From assembly GCF_025698545.1 (NCBI RefSeq), contig NC_068572.1, positions 5,270,001 through 5,334,000 of the forward strand: a stretch of 64,000 nucleotides of DNA, given 5' to 3'. Position numbers and translations under genes: made by a program. Below the pieces are notes generated by a model that saw nothing but the letters and a program-made list of their open reading frames with translations, had not been told where the DNA came from and ran no database searches. Source of the stretch: Gossypium raimondii (taxonomy: Eukaryota > Streptophyta > Magnoliopsida > Malvales > Malvaceae). Shown here piece after piece: positions 1-11,827 of the stretch (within the stretch, counting starts at the first letter, position 1; every line of letters starts with the position of its first letter).

Positions 1-622
1 TAGAAAGTAAATATATGCATGGAAAACTATATTGGTAGAGGTATAGCAGGATCTAGTATTAGTATACGAAGAGCTTATTTAGGAATAGACTGATATCTTA
101 TTGTCAAGTTAAAAGTGGGTTCAATCTCACATCATGCGAATGCTGGAGTGACATTTCAGGAATTACCTTTTCTTTTTCTTGATATAGGAATTACTTTTTG
201 AATATGAGTTTTATATACTTCTTTGCGATCCATTGGGGTCAAATGTAATTTTGTAAATTGACCCTTATGGTTAATTGCTGATATTCCGAAGAAGTTTAAT
301 GTCGCTCGATTGCATGTTTTTTCCTATTCTAAAGCATGATACTGGATTTAGTTTGACAGTCTAAATTGATATCTGAAAACTAATATGGGAATGCAGTATG
401 GTATATAGCAGTTGTCGCAAACTCTTTATGTATTGCATAATCGAAACAATCACACACAAGCTTAATTGAACAGTCTTTCTTAAGTTTCTGAAAGGTATTG
501 TATATCTTCCGTAAACAGTGTGTGTGTTGGACTTCTGCAGTAATCAATTTATGAAAGAAATGGTAATATCCTGTTCTTCAAGATATCAACACAATTCTTT
601 TCTTTTGCCTGCAATATCTCAG
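1..622 (+). other. Intron or upstream part of the MED33A-like gene
   Basis: No coding exon can be supported here. The stretch is AT-rich and ends in a pyrimidine-rich run and a CAG-type acceptor at 621-622, directly before the first recognisable MED33 exon. It is read as an intron of a gene whose 5' part lies left of the window. Confidence 0.6.
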
Positions 623-2330
623 GACTTAAAGATCTTGCTGATTTCCTTCCGGCAACCCTGGGAACCATCATTAGCTACTTCTCTGCTGAAGTAACACGAG
701 GTATATGGAAGCCCGTTTTTATGAATGGAACAGATTGGCCTAGTCCCTTGGCAAATTTATCCGTCGTTCTGCAACAAATCAAAAAATTTATAGCTGCCAC
801 AGGTGTTGATGTCCCAAGCCTTGAAACAGGTATTATTTTTATACCATTATGTTTGTTCCTCTTTTCCGATTATTAGTTTGTGGACAATGATATTTTTTCT
901 ATCGATCTGTATCCCCAGAAGTCACTTTTTGAACGAAAGTTGCTTCCATAATACTGGCCACTGAATTGCTTTTTCTGTATTTTTAGATGTAATTAAGAAG
1001 AAAAGAAAAAGAGGAAAGTAAAGATTGAATTTTTATTGCTGGACGGAATCTCAAATGGAATGAGAAATCTAAATTGAGGATCAACCTACATGTCCTTGCA
1101 ATTTTAAAAATGTTCGAAAAATGAATTTTACCCCAAGCATACTTGGGCAGTTTTATGATTTGACTGATTGGTCAGCTAATATTCTGTCATGCACTCTTTT
1201 TTTTGCTTACAGGGGGAAGCTCTCCAGCTATGCTTCCTTTGCCCTTGGCTGCCCTCGTTAGCCTCACGATAACCTATAAACTTGATAAATCCTCTGAGCG
1301 CTACCTTGTATTACTTGGCCCAGCAATGAGTTCCCTAGGTGGGAGTTGTCCTTGGCCATGTATGCCCATCATATCTGCACTATGGGCTCAGAAGGTTAAG
1401 CGGTGGAATGATTTCCTTGTATTCACTTCTGCTCGTACTGTCTTCCACCACAACAGCGATGCTGTAGTTCAGCTTCTTAGGAGTTGCTTCACGGCTACTC
1501 TTGGATTAAGCCCTTCTATCATGTGCAGCAATGGTGGAGTGGGTGCACTCCTCGGTCATGGATTTGGCTCTCATTTCTCAGGGGGAATGGCTCCGGTTTC
1601 CCCAGGGATTATGTACTTACGATCACATCGAACAATCAGAGATATCATGTTTATGACAGAAGAAATCGTTTCTCTTTTAATGTTTTCTGTAAAAGAGATT
1701 GCCAGTAGGTTATCCCAGGAGAAAATGGAGAAGCTGAAAAAGACGACGTTCGGGCTGAGATATGGCCAAGTTTCTCTTGGAACAGCAATGACACGAGTCA
1801 AACTCGCTGCTTCACTTGGGGCTTCATTGGTTTGGCTATCCGGTGGATTAAGCTTAGTCCAATCATTGATTAAAGAAACATTACCTTCTTGGTTCATATC
1901 AGCCCATACACCTGAGCTGGACCGTGGGGAACCTGGAGGTGTAGTTTCCATGCTAAGGGGTTATGCACTTGCATACTTTGCTGTACTTTGTGGTACATTC
2001 GCATGGGGTGTGGACTCAGTCTCACCAGAATCAAGACGGCGACCAAAAGTTCTCGACTCACACTTGGAATTTGTTGCAAGTGCATTAGATGGGAAAATAT
2101 CGCTCGGATGTGATTACGCCACTTGGCGTGCATACGTAACTGGTTTTGTGAGCCTGATGGTAGGATGCACTCACAAGTGGGTTTTGGATGTCAATGTTGA
2201 TGTTTTGAAAAGGCTGAGCGATGGATTGAGGCAGTGGAATGAGGAAGAACTGGCTATAGCTTTGCTCGGACTTGGCGGTGCCACTGCTACGGGCACAGCT
2301 GCTGAATTGATTGTCGAAATCGGAGCTTAA
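623..2330 (+). CDS. MED33A: Mediator subunit 33A/REF4-like, C-terminal part (two exons)
   Basis: This is the 3' end of a gene for the plant-specific Mediator tail subunit MED33 (REF4/RFR1 family), a nuclear co-regulator that in Arabidopsis restrains phenylpropanoid genes. The first exon, 623-829, reads LKDLADFLPATLG and later GTDWPSP. The intron is 830-1212 (GT..AG). The last exon, 1213-2330, joins in phase to give ETGGSSPAMLPLPLAALVS. Family landmarks in the last exon are WPCMP, AQKVKRWNDFL, RTVFHHNSDAVVQLL, GVGALLGHGFGSHFSGG and RPKVLDSHLEF. The reading frame is open to a TAA at 2328-2330, with no breaks, so this end looks functional. The N-terminal two thirds lie off the left edge. Choice between 33A and 33B is from memory of the family, so the symbol is tentative. 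Confidence 0.88.
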
Positions 2331-3500
2331 ATTTTGAAATACCCTTATTTGCTACTTATTCACTTCATGTAGATGTATTTCATTACTTTCTAAGAATTTT
2401 GAAACAGGGAATTGATGAAAACTAATCTGAAGTACATTTCTGTAAATATGGTCCAAGCAATTCTTTTTGTTTTATAAATTTTAATTTGGATTACTAACAG
2501 TTTTTATTTTTTTTCCTTGCTTGAATCAGTTTTTAGTCATTTAATTTTCCATCTGTTAAAGTTTTTGTAGTTTTTATAAGTTTATAAATTATAATGTTAT
2601 TTATTTAGTTACCTGTCTACTAAGAAGGTATTTTTTATTTATTTTAAAATATCATAACAATAAATTAAAAAAAAGATTAACAATTAGATTCAAAATTTAA
2701 AATTTAAAAATTAAAAGACTAAATTCTTAAAATTAAAGTATAGAAATTAAACTTCAAATTTGTAATAGACATAAAAGCTTATTACATTTTAATTCAAATT
2801 AAAAAATAAAATAAAAGATGACATCTTATATCAATACTCGTTACACCTAATCTTTAATCCTCAAATCATAAATTGAAATTCCCAACAATATTTTACTTAT
2901 TTAATAAGGCTTAACAAACATAGAAGACTTTATTTTCTAAAATTTCAAATAAAACAGCCCTTACTAAACAAAATTTTATTAACAGATTAACTGGCCAATT
3001 CAATATCGAGTTATTTAATATTGAGTGATGAATTCCGGTTTTCTTCTTTGTATCAATGTAAAGTCTGCAAAACACTAGCCTTAAATTGGTAAATTTTGGT
3101 TTTAGGCTAAATTAGCGGCGCTGTTTTTTTAAATTGGTTTTTTAAGTTTTTTTTTTAATTAGGGAATAGGTCGTTTTTGTAGGGAGAGTGTAAAAGCATG
3201 TTTCGCTAGATGTGCTTTCCAGTCAACGGAAGATTCACAACTAATCAGAATATTAAAAAAAATAAAAAGATGGATTAGAAAAAAGAAGAAGATGTTAATA
3301 AATCCTTTCTAAAATCGAAATATAATAGTTGAACGAATAGAAAATCAATTACAAGTAGAAGAGGAGAAAAAAAAAGAAATACGGAGAAAAATAGTGGTGC
3401 CCGACGGCGGCGGCAGGATGGGGGTGCTTGCTTTCCTCCAATGATCATTTTCTCAACGACTTTTTAAACGTTGGCAACGATAAAATTTTTTAAAGGGCCA
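2331..3500. other. AT-rich intergenic spacer
   Basis: Contains the 3' flank of the MED33-like gene and AT-rich sequence with no credible exon, RNA gene or clear repeat boundary. The last part (3380-3500) has a short GC-richer patch just ahead of the TATA box of the PMD gene. Confidence 0.6.
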
Positions 3501-3517
3501 ACGATAATTTTTTTCCC

Positions 3518-3525
3518 TATAAATA
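3518..3525 (+). promoter_or_regulatory. TATA box of the PMD gene
   Basis: A TATAAATA motif lies about 155 bases before the ATG at 3679. It is followed by a CT-rich leader (3550-3580), a common arrangement in plant promoters. It suggests the PMD copy arrived with its own promoter. Confidence 0.55.
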
Positions 3526-5353
3526 CTAGACCATTTTTCATTCTTTTCACTCAAATCTCTCTCTCTCTATTCTCTCAAATTTCTCAAGTTTTGTTCGAAA
3601 TTTTCCTATACCCTTGTTTAAAAATACTATAGTTTTATTTAATTATTTTGTATATTCATTTCGATTAAATTTTCACGAATGACAAGCTCTCTGATTCGTT
3701 TCTACGACAAGCACATTTTCGCTGCTCAAGTGATAATGGTAAGAAGAAATTTTAAATTTCATTATTTCAATTCAGTTAAATATAAAGTTTTTTTAATTTT
3801 TTCGATATAAATAGCTAGATGATCGTGTTTTGGAGGGGTTCATACATAATTTTTCAAGGAACTCCGACATTGAAATTCGTGGTTACTTGCAAGACGCAGG
3901 ATTCTTGCATGCGTCTTGTATGCTCGGGAGCTGCAAACTCAATCCTGCACTCATCAATGCGTTGGTGGAAAGATGGAGGCCCGAGACACACTTTCCATCT
4001 TTTATGCAGTGAGTGTACAATCACACTCGAGGATGTAGCTTTACAACTTGGTTTACCGGTGGATGAGCCAGTTGTTACAGGGTTAGCAGTCATTCCCCGT
4101 AAAGAGGACCTCTGTGAGACATTTTTGGGGAAGGTGCCGAACAATTGTCAAGGTGGCCATATAGATATGAAATGGTTGGAAAATAATTTCAAAGAACTTC
4201 TTAAGGACGCGACCGACGTCGTAAAAGAACAATATACCCGAGCATTCAGCCTAAGGTTAATCGGGGGCATTCTAATGCCTGATAAATCTCAAATTTTGGT
4301 ACACATAAGGTGGCTACTACACCTAGTCGACTTCAAAAAATGCGAATGATTGAGTTGGGGATCAGCCGTATTGGCCACGTTGCACCAGGAGTTGTGTTGG
4401 ACGATAAAATCAAATAAGATGCCAATCGATGGTTGCCTGCTCCTGCTGCAGTCATTGGCGTGGTAGCGACTACCATTTCTACGTCCCCGAGTGAACGACC
4501 CTTATATGTTCCCATTGGTGATAAGGTAAAATTCATTGATAATAATATGTAGTTAATATAGTAAATGTTGTTTATTTATTATATGTTTGAATTAACATAT
4601 CGCTTGAATAGGTGGAACCATGGGCTGAGTTACATGAGACTATCAGAGCAGTTCAAAGATATCTAACTGCTGTTAGATCAAAGCTCAGAAGTCGAGGTTA
4701 GTTATTGATTTTTTTAAACCTATAATAATCACGCAATGATTTGAAATTTAAAATTTCGTACATAACCTAATTTATAATTGTGCACTGTAGCCAGACGTCG
4801 ATCCCGATATCATAGAATGTGTCCCGCCCGAATTTTTGGCCATCAGAGTATGTAGGACGCGAATGTGCCATTGATAGTGTATGCAGCGATAGAGATGCAT
4901 GAATCGGATCGAGTGATGCGACAGTTTTGGTGGAGGCAAAAAACTTCGCCGCCACTGCGAGACATAGAAGCACTACACAAGCTTGATCTACGAGGGAAGA
5001 CCGACAAAAATTGGTGAGATTACCACAAGGAGTACACCGACATTTGAGACAATAGAATGGAATTATTACCTACCCACGTACCTTTTTTCTTATTTAACAC
5101 GGGCCTGTTTGAAGTACATGCCTTGGTTTAGAGTCGCCGACAAGCTATGTCTACTATCGGTGGAGGCGAGGAGTAGGGAACTTTGTCAGAAGAGGCCACG
5201 ACGGGTTCGTCACTAGCTCCAACCCCACAAGCGCCACCTATGTTTGCATTAAATCCTGATCAGTTCACTCCATATATTTCTGTTCATTTCATTAACCTCA
5301 TGTTCTATTCACAAGCACCGCATTATGCACCACCGTAGCACCCTGTATCTACA

Positions 5354-8324
5354 TGTAATAGCCTGATTTTGGGTCCAGTCAGAACAGTGGTTTTGGGACC
5401 ACAAATTCGACGAGGGAAAAAAAAATGTAATGGCCTAAATTTTCAGAGGTGTCGGAACGTGATTCGAGATCACTAAATTCGACAAATGGGTAGAAAATAT
5501 TATTAATTTAGTAAGTATAAGTTAAATGTGAAGTAAGAAAATTTTTTGAAATAATGAATAGTGCACTAGAAATAAATATTAAAATAATTAGAATCAAAAT
5601 GAGGTATCAAGACCTCGGGGATTTTAAACCGAGCCATAAATATTTTTATAAATATTTATGGAGTGTTAAAAAGTTAGTATTAAAGTTTCGTTAAGAAATT
5701 TTAAAGTTCCGATAATTAATTGAACAAAAAGGACTAAATTGTAACAAATGCAAAATTTTGGGAAATGATTAAATAGCTTAAATGATAAAAGGAAGAGGGC
5801 TTAAAAGGAAATAGACCCAAGGTCTATTTGGGCTGGACGGCAAAGGCATGAAATCAGCAAGAAAGTAAGGAGAATTAAGGGCAAAATTGGAATATTGCAA
5901 AATTTGCTTAATAAAGTTAGGACCAAAGTGGAATTATCTAGATTTCTCTTCATTTTTCTGCATTCTCATCAGCTAAAACACCACAGAAGGGCTTCTTCAA
6001 GCTGGTTCTTCATATTTTTACTACAATTAAGTTCAATTCTTGACTATTTCTTGAAATTTTTGTGTTTTTGTGATTTTTACAACTAGGCCCACTTGTTGAA
6101 TTCATTAGTTTTTGATTCTATGAGAGAAGTTGAAAGTTGCTATGAATATTTTCTGGAATTTAATGATGATATATAATGAAATTGAAGCTTTAATTTGTTT
6201 ATGAGATGATTTTATTAGGTAATTTCAATAGAAATTGATTTGTAGGACCTAATTGTGAAAAAATTTGGAATTAAAGTCTAGTGCTAAAATTCTGATTTCC
6301 AAAAGTTATAAAGTAATTTAAAGTGATAGAATAAAGTGTTGATTGAGAAAAATCAGCTCAATTGAGAGGTTAATTGAGCAGGGATGAAATTCTCATTTAT
6401 TGAAAGCTTAGGGGAAAAATGGTAATTAACGTCATGCACTAAAACAGTTTTGGACAGCAGTAGTCTAACTTTGAAAAATCACCAAAAATTGTAGATATTT
6501 AATTAGAGGATGAATAAAATATGAAATTAAAGCTTATTGAGTCTAGTTTTTTATAAAAGAAATGGTAAGCAATGAAATTGTAAATCATGAGATATAATAG
6601 ATTTTGTGTGACAAGGTCAGAATGAATTCGGGTTCCCCTGTTCTGAATTTGGAAAATCATTAAAAATTGTACAAAAATTATTGTGAGTTATAATTTATAT
6701 GGTTATAATCCTTAATGAGTATATTTTCAGAAGAAACAAATGAAAACATCATCTGAATTCTGTGCAATGAGATAATTAATTTTTAGTGAAGAGTGGTCGG
6801 AACTGTCAGACAGCAAAACAGGGGAAACTTTAAAGAATAAACTGTACTATTTGGCTCAACTAAAAATTCTGAAAATTTTATGGCAAGAAGATATGTGAGT
6901 CTAGTTTCAGGGAAAATTAACAGATCTTAATTTGGATCTCTGTAGCTCCGGATAAAAATAGTTTAGTGACTCTGACTCGGATAAACAACTTTGAATATAC
7001 ATGTGAGTGAATGGTGAAATTATAGTTAATGTTGTTTAAGTGTGTTATACACATTAAGGATGTGGAATGGAGAGGAGGAGGAGGAAAATTGGGAAATATA
7101 TGAATGATTTGTGTATAAATGGTCATATTTTTTATTATAATTGATAAACGATGAAATAGAAATGATGCTTATATTTGTGCATTATTGGTCATGGTTTAAG
7201 CTCATGTGTGAAAATAAAGTTTCATAGTATGTGTGTATGGTATATTCAGTATATGATTTGGCATGAAATAATGTCATGAATGGTTTATCATGTGGTTAGT
7301 TCCAAAAGAGTTATGTTTAAATACACTAGCTTGCAAGTATGGTTGAATAATGTGTTTATATCTTGTGTGATGTGCATAGGAAACAATTGTGGAAAGATAA
7401 TGAAATAGTAAGTTCATATGACTGAAATTTAATGATTAAATGTTAATCTCATGAATTATATAATGTGTGATGAAATATATTATTGTTGAAATGAGAATAA
7501 AATAAAAATGCAAAAACTGAATAAATGATCAAATTGAGCGGAACGCCAGATTTGAGTACTTCTGATCAGTGACAAGTGACAAAGTGATAAGTGGTAGCTT
7601 TAGCTACACTTATCTGATCAAGTGACAAAGTGATAAGTGGTAATTTTAGCTACACTTATCTGATCAAGTGACAAAGTGTAAGTGGTAGCCTAGCTACACT
7701 TATCTGATCAGGGACAAGTGATAAGTGATCATACTTAAGACCATAGTTATACTATGGCAAAGTGGAAGTGAAGTACTCAATTTTCCGTAACCGCTCCCTA
7801 ATTTGATTAAGGATGGTTAGTGACAAATTGGCTCAAAAGAATTAAAGTAAATGAATAAGTGGTAGTGTCTTTATACCAGGATGATGTTGTTATTTAAGCT
7901 AAAGTAATATTTTCATTGCAAAATTGAGAATTTCATAAATGGGTTATTGAATGGTATAATCGATAAACGTTGAGTTAAATGGTAAATACGTAGTGTTGAA
8001 CTTAATGTCATTGACTTGTACGTGAATTAAATAGAAATTGCTAGTGATATGATTTAAATTGTGAGCATGAGAAATTGCGAATTGAATGAAATGGAAATGA
8101 AGCATTGAATTGCATGAGTATGTATCGGGTCTCGTAGGCCCTAATTATTATGATTATAATATTTTGAGGATATATTGTGAAGAGTTATAAAAGCATGTTA
8201 ATAATTTTGAAAGTTTTAATTTAGATGAAATTTTATAACTCGGTTAAATATGTTTACAAGTGTATGTGTTCTAGTAATGCCTTGTGCCCTATTCCAGTAT
8301 TGGATACGGGTAAGAGATGTTACA
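5354..8324 (+). mobile_element. Solo LTR of a long-LTR retrotransposon
   Basis: The element starts TGTAATAGCC and ends ATGTTACA. It is flanked on both sides by the same five bases, CTACA (5349-5353 and 8325-8329), the classic LTR-retrotransposon TSD. It interrupts the 3' part of the PMD gene. No gag or pol reading frame is inside, and the two ends match the ends of the inverted element at 11828-13992, so it is read as a single LTR left by LTR-LTR recombination. At 2971 bases it is a long LTR. It holds a 46-bp tandem repeat (7575-7727). Gypsy type is likely but rests on memory of similar cotton LTRs. Confidence 0.85.
7575..7727 (+). repeat. 46-bp tandem repeat inside the solo LTR
   Basis: Three units at 7575-7620, 7621-7666 and 7667-7710 (46, 46, 44 bases) share AGTGACAAAGTG, AAGTGGTA and TAGCTACACTTATCTGATCA, with a partial fourth. 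Units also contain small palindromic parts (TAGCTA, TGATCA). It may be an LTR enhancer-type subrepeat; that function is inferred only. Confidence 0.85.
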
Positions 8325-8905
8325 CTACACCTCCCGCAGGTACATATTTTGGGGCACCTCCATCCCTAACATATTAACCCTGATACTGACATCGCTTTTG
8401 AAGTAAATGTCGACACAAATTTCGATGCATGTACCGACATCAATGGCAAAATTAATGTCATCATCAATGCCAGTATCGGTGCCTACATCAATATCGATGT
8501 ATCTGGGTTTTATGACATCGTACGATTATCCGCCGATAATGTCACAAACACCAGCTGTATTGTTGTTTTATCGAGGTGGGTTATCGACGCAACCACATTA
8601 TCGTGGAGTGGAGGACACATGATGAGAGGCTAGGATGACACCGCACTCAAGCACGGAGGAAGACGATGGAGACAAAAATGAAGCCAAGAGTAGAGATGAA
8701 GATGATGACGACGGTAGAGATGAAGATGAGTACAAGGGTTGCGGTGAAGACGAAGAAGATGAGGATGATGATCACTACCAATAGTAAGAACCGACACCAC
8801 AACTTTTACGTAGAAATCTTATGCCTAACCATCAGCCACCGCCCTATGGCACACATTCGGCTTGACGACGCTGATATTTATTTTTATTTACTTTTTGTGA
8901 TGTAA

Positions 8906-9320
8906 ATATAAATGAATCAATAAAAAATAACAATTTTTTTTTCTATTTCTGTTTCAACTCATATTTGTCTTTGTTAAATTCTAATGTAAATTATACGTAA
9001 TTTTTCATATACAATATTTGATATAAAATATGTAACTTTGGATAGGTATCTTTATCGAACTAGTGATTAATTAAGGTACAATGACCTGAATCGTAAAAAT
9101 GGTAAAAGTTCAATAGCTAGAGAAATTGTAATTGGTACTTGAAGTAGCACTTAAAGTAGAAATTTTTCCACTATATAAATATTAGTAGACAATAACAAAT
9201 ACAAATGAAATGCAAAAAGAAAGAATGAACAGATTTTGTACAAAAAAAGGAAGCATTGTAATAAATTTTATATCGCAAAAAAAAAAAAAGAATGCTAACA
9301 ACGTTAAGGCCTCAATGTAT
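8906..9320. other. AT-rich junction between the PMD remnant and the transposase remnant
   Basis: Short convergent spacer between the 3' end of the plus-strand PMD gene and the 3' end of the minus-strand MuDR transposase. No gene or TSD was recognised. Confidence 0.5.
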
Positions 9321-9324
9321 CCCT

Positions 9325-11682
9325 TAGTAAGGAACATGTTGTCTTCGTATGCCCTGGGTTTCTACAATACTTACATAACCTTTGTTGATTGTCCTTCTCC
9401 CAAACATCCATATTGGTGCGTATTTGAGTGGAAGTTGGATGACCTTTCGGGATGTGATGCAAGTTCATGGTCAGAGACAACTCGAACGGGTCGCTGGATA
9501 CTGGTGGCTACATACTCTAATCAGGGATGGGTGAGAATTCAAATCTCCATACATTGTAACGCGTTTCAATCTGTACATGAGTTTCAATCTGTACAGGCGT
9601 TTACTTAATTTATACATTTTCCCATGTGACAATTACATGTGCGCATGGGAATTGAAGTGTCTGGAACCTCCCACAATAGCAAGTCCCTCTTAGTAGGTCA
9701 ACACGGTATGATGGTCCTAACATATCTTGGTCGTGCCTAACATACTCTGTGACCCAAAATCTCAGGTTTGGACGCGAGTGACACACTACATACATAATGT
9801 CTGCTCTCTTTGCATTTCATCTAATTTCTTTCATTACATCCTCGCATCAAACGTGACAGCCTACTATCTACCAGTATATGTCGTCCCTCGCTTTAAAATA
9901 AGGCAACCATGCAAAAGTATGTTTCTTTGACAACTGAGGTTATCGGTAAATGACACATCCCCTTTAGTACGAGATTGACACATTAAGATAGGTTCATTGT
10001 CATGTGCCCATATCGTAGACCCTCATCATATGATTGTGTCCACTGTTCAAAGGGTATGCTGGCGAGGTAGTCCGCACCAGCATTGTTGATGGCGCGCAAG
10101 CTATCCAACATCTCATAAAAATGATGCTAGACGAGCTCGTACCCTGTCAAGAAAAGTATACCCATGAATGCAAAGAATATACTCCATATATGTTTAGCAT
10201 GATTACGGAAATAGTGGTAACTACGTACCTATGCCAGTGCATTGATCTCACTCACTTTCTGAAGGTCATTTTGAGTGGTAGTTGGAGCCGACATGCCTTA
10301 TATAGTACTTATAATAGGTGTGATCCCAAAGGCTACCATGCCGCTCAATAGCAACCATGATTTTGGTTCCCCTGTCGGATATGACACATATGTCTGGCTA
10401 CTGGCAAATGCAACGACGCAATCGATTAAGAAAAAAACTCAGCCATCTGCCTTTTCGGAGGGAGTTGTTGCAAATGCTACCGACAGAATCCTCCGATTAC
10501 CATCTTGGGCAACGACCATCAACAACTGATGCTTATACTTCGTGTACAGTTAGGTGTCGTCAATTTGTACCAAAGGCTTGCAGATTCAAAAGCTTCATTG
10601 CTTTGATCGAAGGTCCAAAAGAATCGGTGGAATACTCTTTTTTCAGGGACTAGATGATCATCGAAATACATTGGGTGCATTTCTAGATTAGTTTTAAAAC
10701 TTGGTACGTACCGATCTAATACCTGATACCATTGCCATAAACTATTCCAATTGTGATACAATTTATCTATAACCTTTTGTTTTGCGACCCATGCCTCTCA
10801 GTATGATGGCATGTAATCGTACTGGCTACGGATGTTGACAATCAACACAAAGACGAGAATTCTGGAACTCGTTTTCACCATAGGTAGAATTATGTCAGAT
10901 ATCATGTTGAAGTCTAGCTGCGGATGATCCTGATTTATACCTACAAATTACAAGTTAAAGTTATACTATTGGAAAATACGAAGACCTTGGTGAAGTCACA
11001 TTATGTAAGAAAATCGGGTGATCACATCACGCACTTGCTGCAACACAAGTATGTGGACCAGAATACTTCTTTATCGTCCACAAGTCTGTCTTTTTCTAAA
11101 AAGGTGCCATAATTTTTCATTTGCACCTCCTGTCGCACATTGCACACTTTCCCTCGAATTTCTCAGAATGAGATTTTGTAACATGATAGTTCACGTCATT
11201 CTTGAAGCTGTATCGCTTCAGTGCAGCAAGAAAAACATCTTTGCTGGGGTACTCCATGCCAACTTCAGATACCTGGACATTTGATGATGAGCTTGCATAG
11301 TTAGGTATTTTGTATGGGAGTTGTCGGAACTTTAAACCACCACTGGCAGAGAGGTTGATATTGGTCACGTGGGGTGGATGTTCATATGCCCTAAATCTTA
11401 AAGCTGGATCCAGAGCATTATTCGAACCGTTATCGTGTAACAAGGGGTGGAGTAATCATAAGAGGTGTAACAAGGGGTACAATAAGGGGATGGAGGTTGC
11501 TAAGACACTAAATTATTTCTCTTAAACTCATAGAACCATTGTCCCATTAAACCGAAAAACATATTCTTAACCTTTTTTTCAAATATTTGTAGAATCAGTA
11601 TACTATGACTTGCACCAGAATCAATAGTCGGAATATTACTGTTAACCTCATTAGTTTCATCACGATTAGAATTAGATGACAT
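9325..11682 (-). pseudogene. MuDR-type (MULE) transposase, heavily decayed
   Basis: Reading the minus strand from 11682 down, domains appear in the normal MULE order but in several frames with many stops. First comes an N-terminal MuDR domain (VGMEYPSKDVFLAALKRYSF, then KCAMCDRRCKWKI and LWTIKKYSGPHTC; 11443-11010). Next is the DDE transposase core, with a PLVQID piece, a VVAQDGNRRILSVAFA piece (about 10560-10440) and a YDEGLRYGHMTMNL / VNLVLKG piece (about 10060-9960). Then comes a SWIM zinc finger with CYCGRF and PCAHV (9795-9610). Last is a CX2CX4HX4C zinc knuckle containing CRNPGHTKTTC (about 9395-9335). The protein moved Mutator-like elements by cut and paste in the nucleus. This copy is dead. 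It lies tail to tail with the PMD gene, an arrangement compatible with one composite MULE. Confidence 0.82.
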
Positions 11683-11827
11683 CTTTAAAATCTACAAGAA
11701 AATAGGGGTTAGATCGGATCAATCAATATCACACTATCACGGGTTTATATGGCATGTAATTTCTATATTTCATTTATGCTACGTTCAGTCTGAGAACCGA
11801 CTAAATCATAGTTCTGATACTACTAAA

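Larger units (their letters stand above)
3679..8905 (+). pseudogene. Plant mobile domain (PMD, MAIN-like) gene, broken and split by an LTR
   Basis: The gene encoded a PMD (PF10536) protein of the MAIN-like / phosphatase 7 long-form class common in transposon-rich plant genomes. Exon 1 is 3679-3738 (starts MTSSLIRF). The intron is 3739-3814. Exon 2 begins at 3815 with LDDRVLEGFIHNF and continues through GYLQDAGFLHASCML, ALINALVERWRPET and, after a frame change, TFHLLCSECTITLEDVALQLGLPVDEP. Further pieces follow in shifting frames: an AVLATL-like stretch (about 4350), WNHGLSYMRLSEQFKDI (4610-4690), the IECVPPEFL to EMHESDRVMRQF block (4790-4935), and YMPWFRVADK read in a third frame (5118). The low-complexity tail (8400-8620, YPPIMSQTP, LFYRGG) and an acidic then RRNLMPNHQPPPYGTHS-like end (8640-8870) lie beyond a solo LTR at 5354-8324. 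In-frame stops, frameshifts and the insertion make it non-functional. Confidence 0.8.

Noticed and set aside
5895-6086. Small frame inside the first solo LTR
   Set aside because: Hydrophobic chance frame in LTR sequence, no homology.
7575-7727. CRISPR-like regular repeats
   Set aside because: The units are directly adjacent without spacers, in a plant LTR; a subrepeat array explains them.
8666-8905. Methionine/lysine-rich frame of 79 residues
   Set aside because: It is an alternative frame of the acidic D/E-rich tail of the PMD gene, whose next segment matches the family's C-terminal end.
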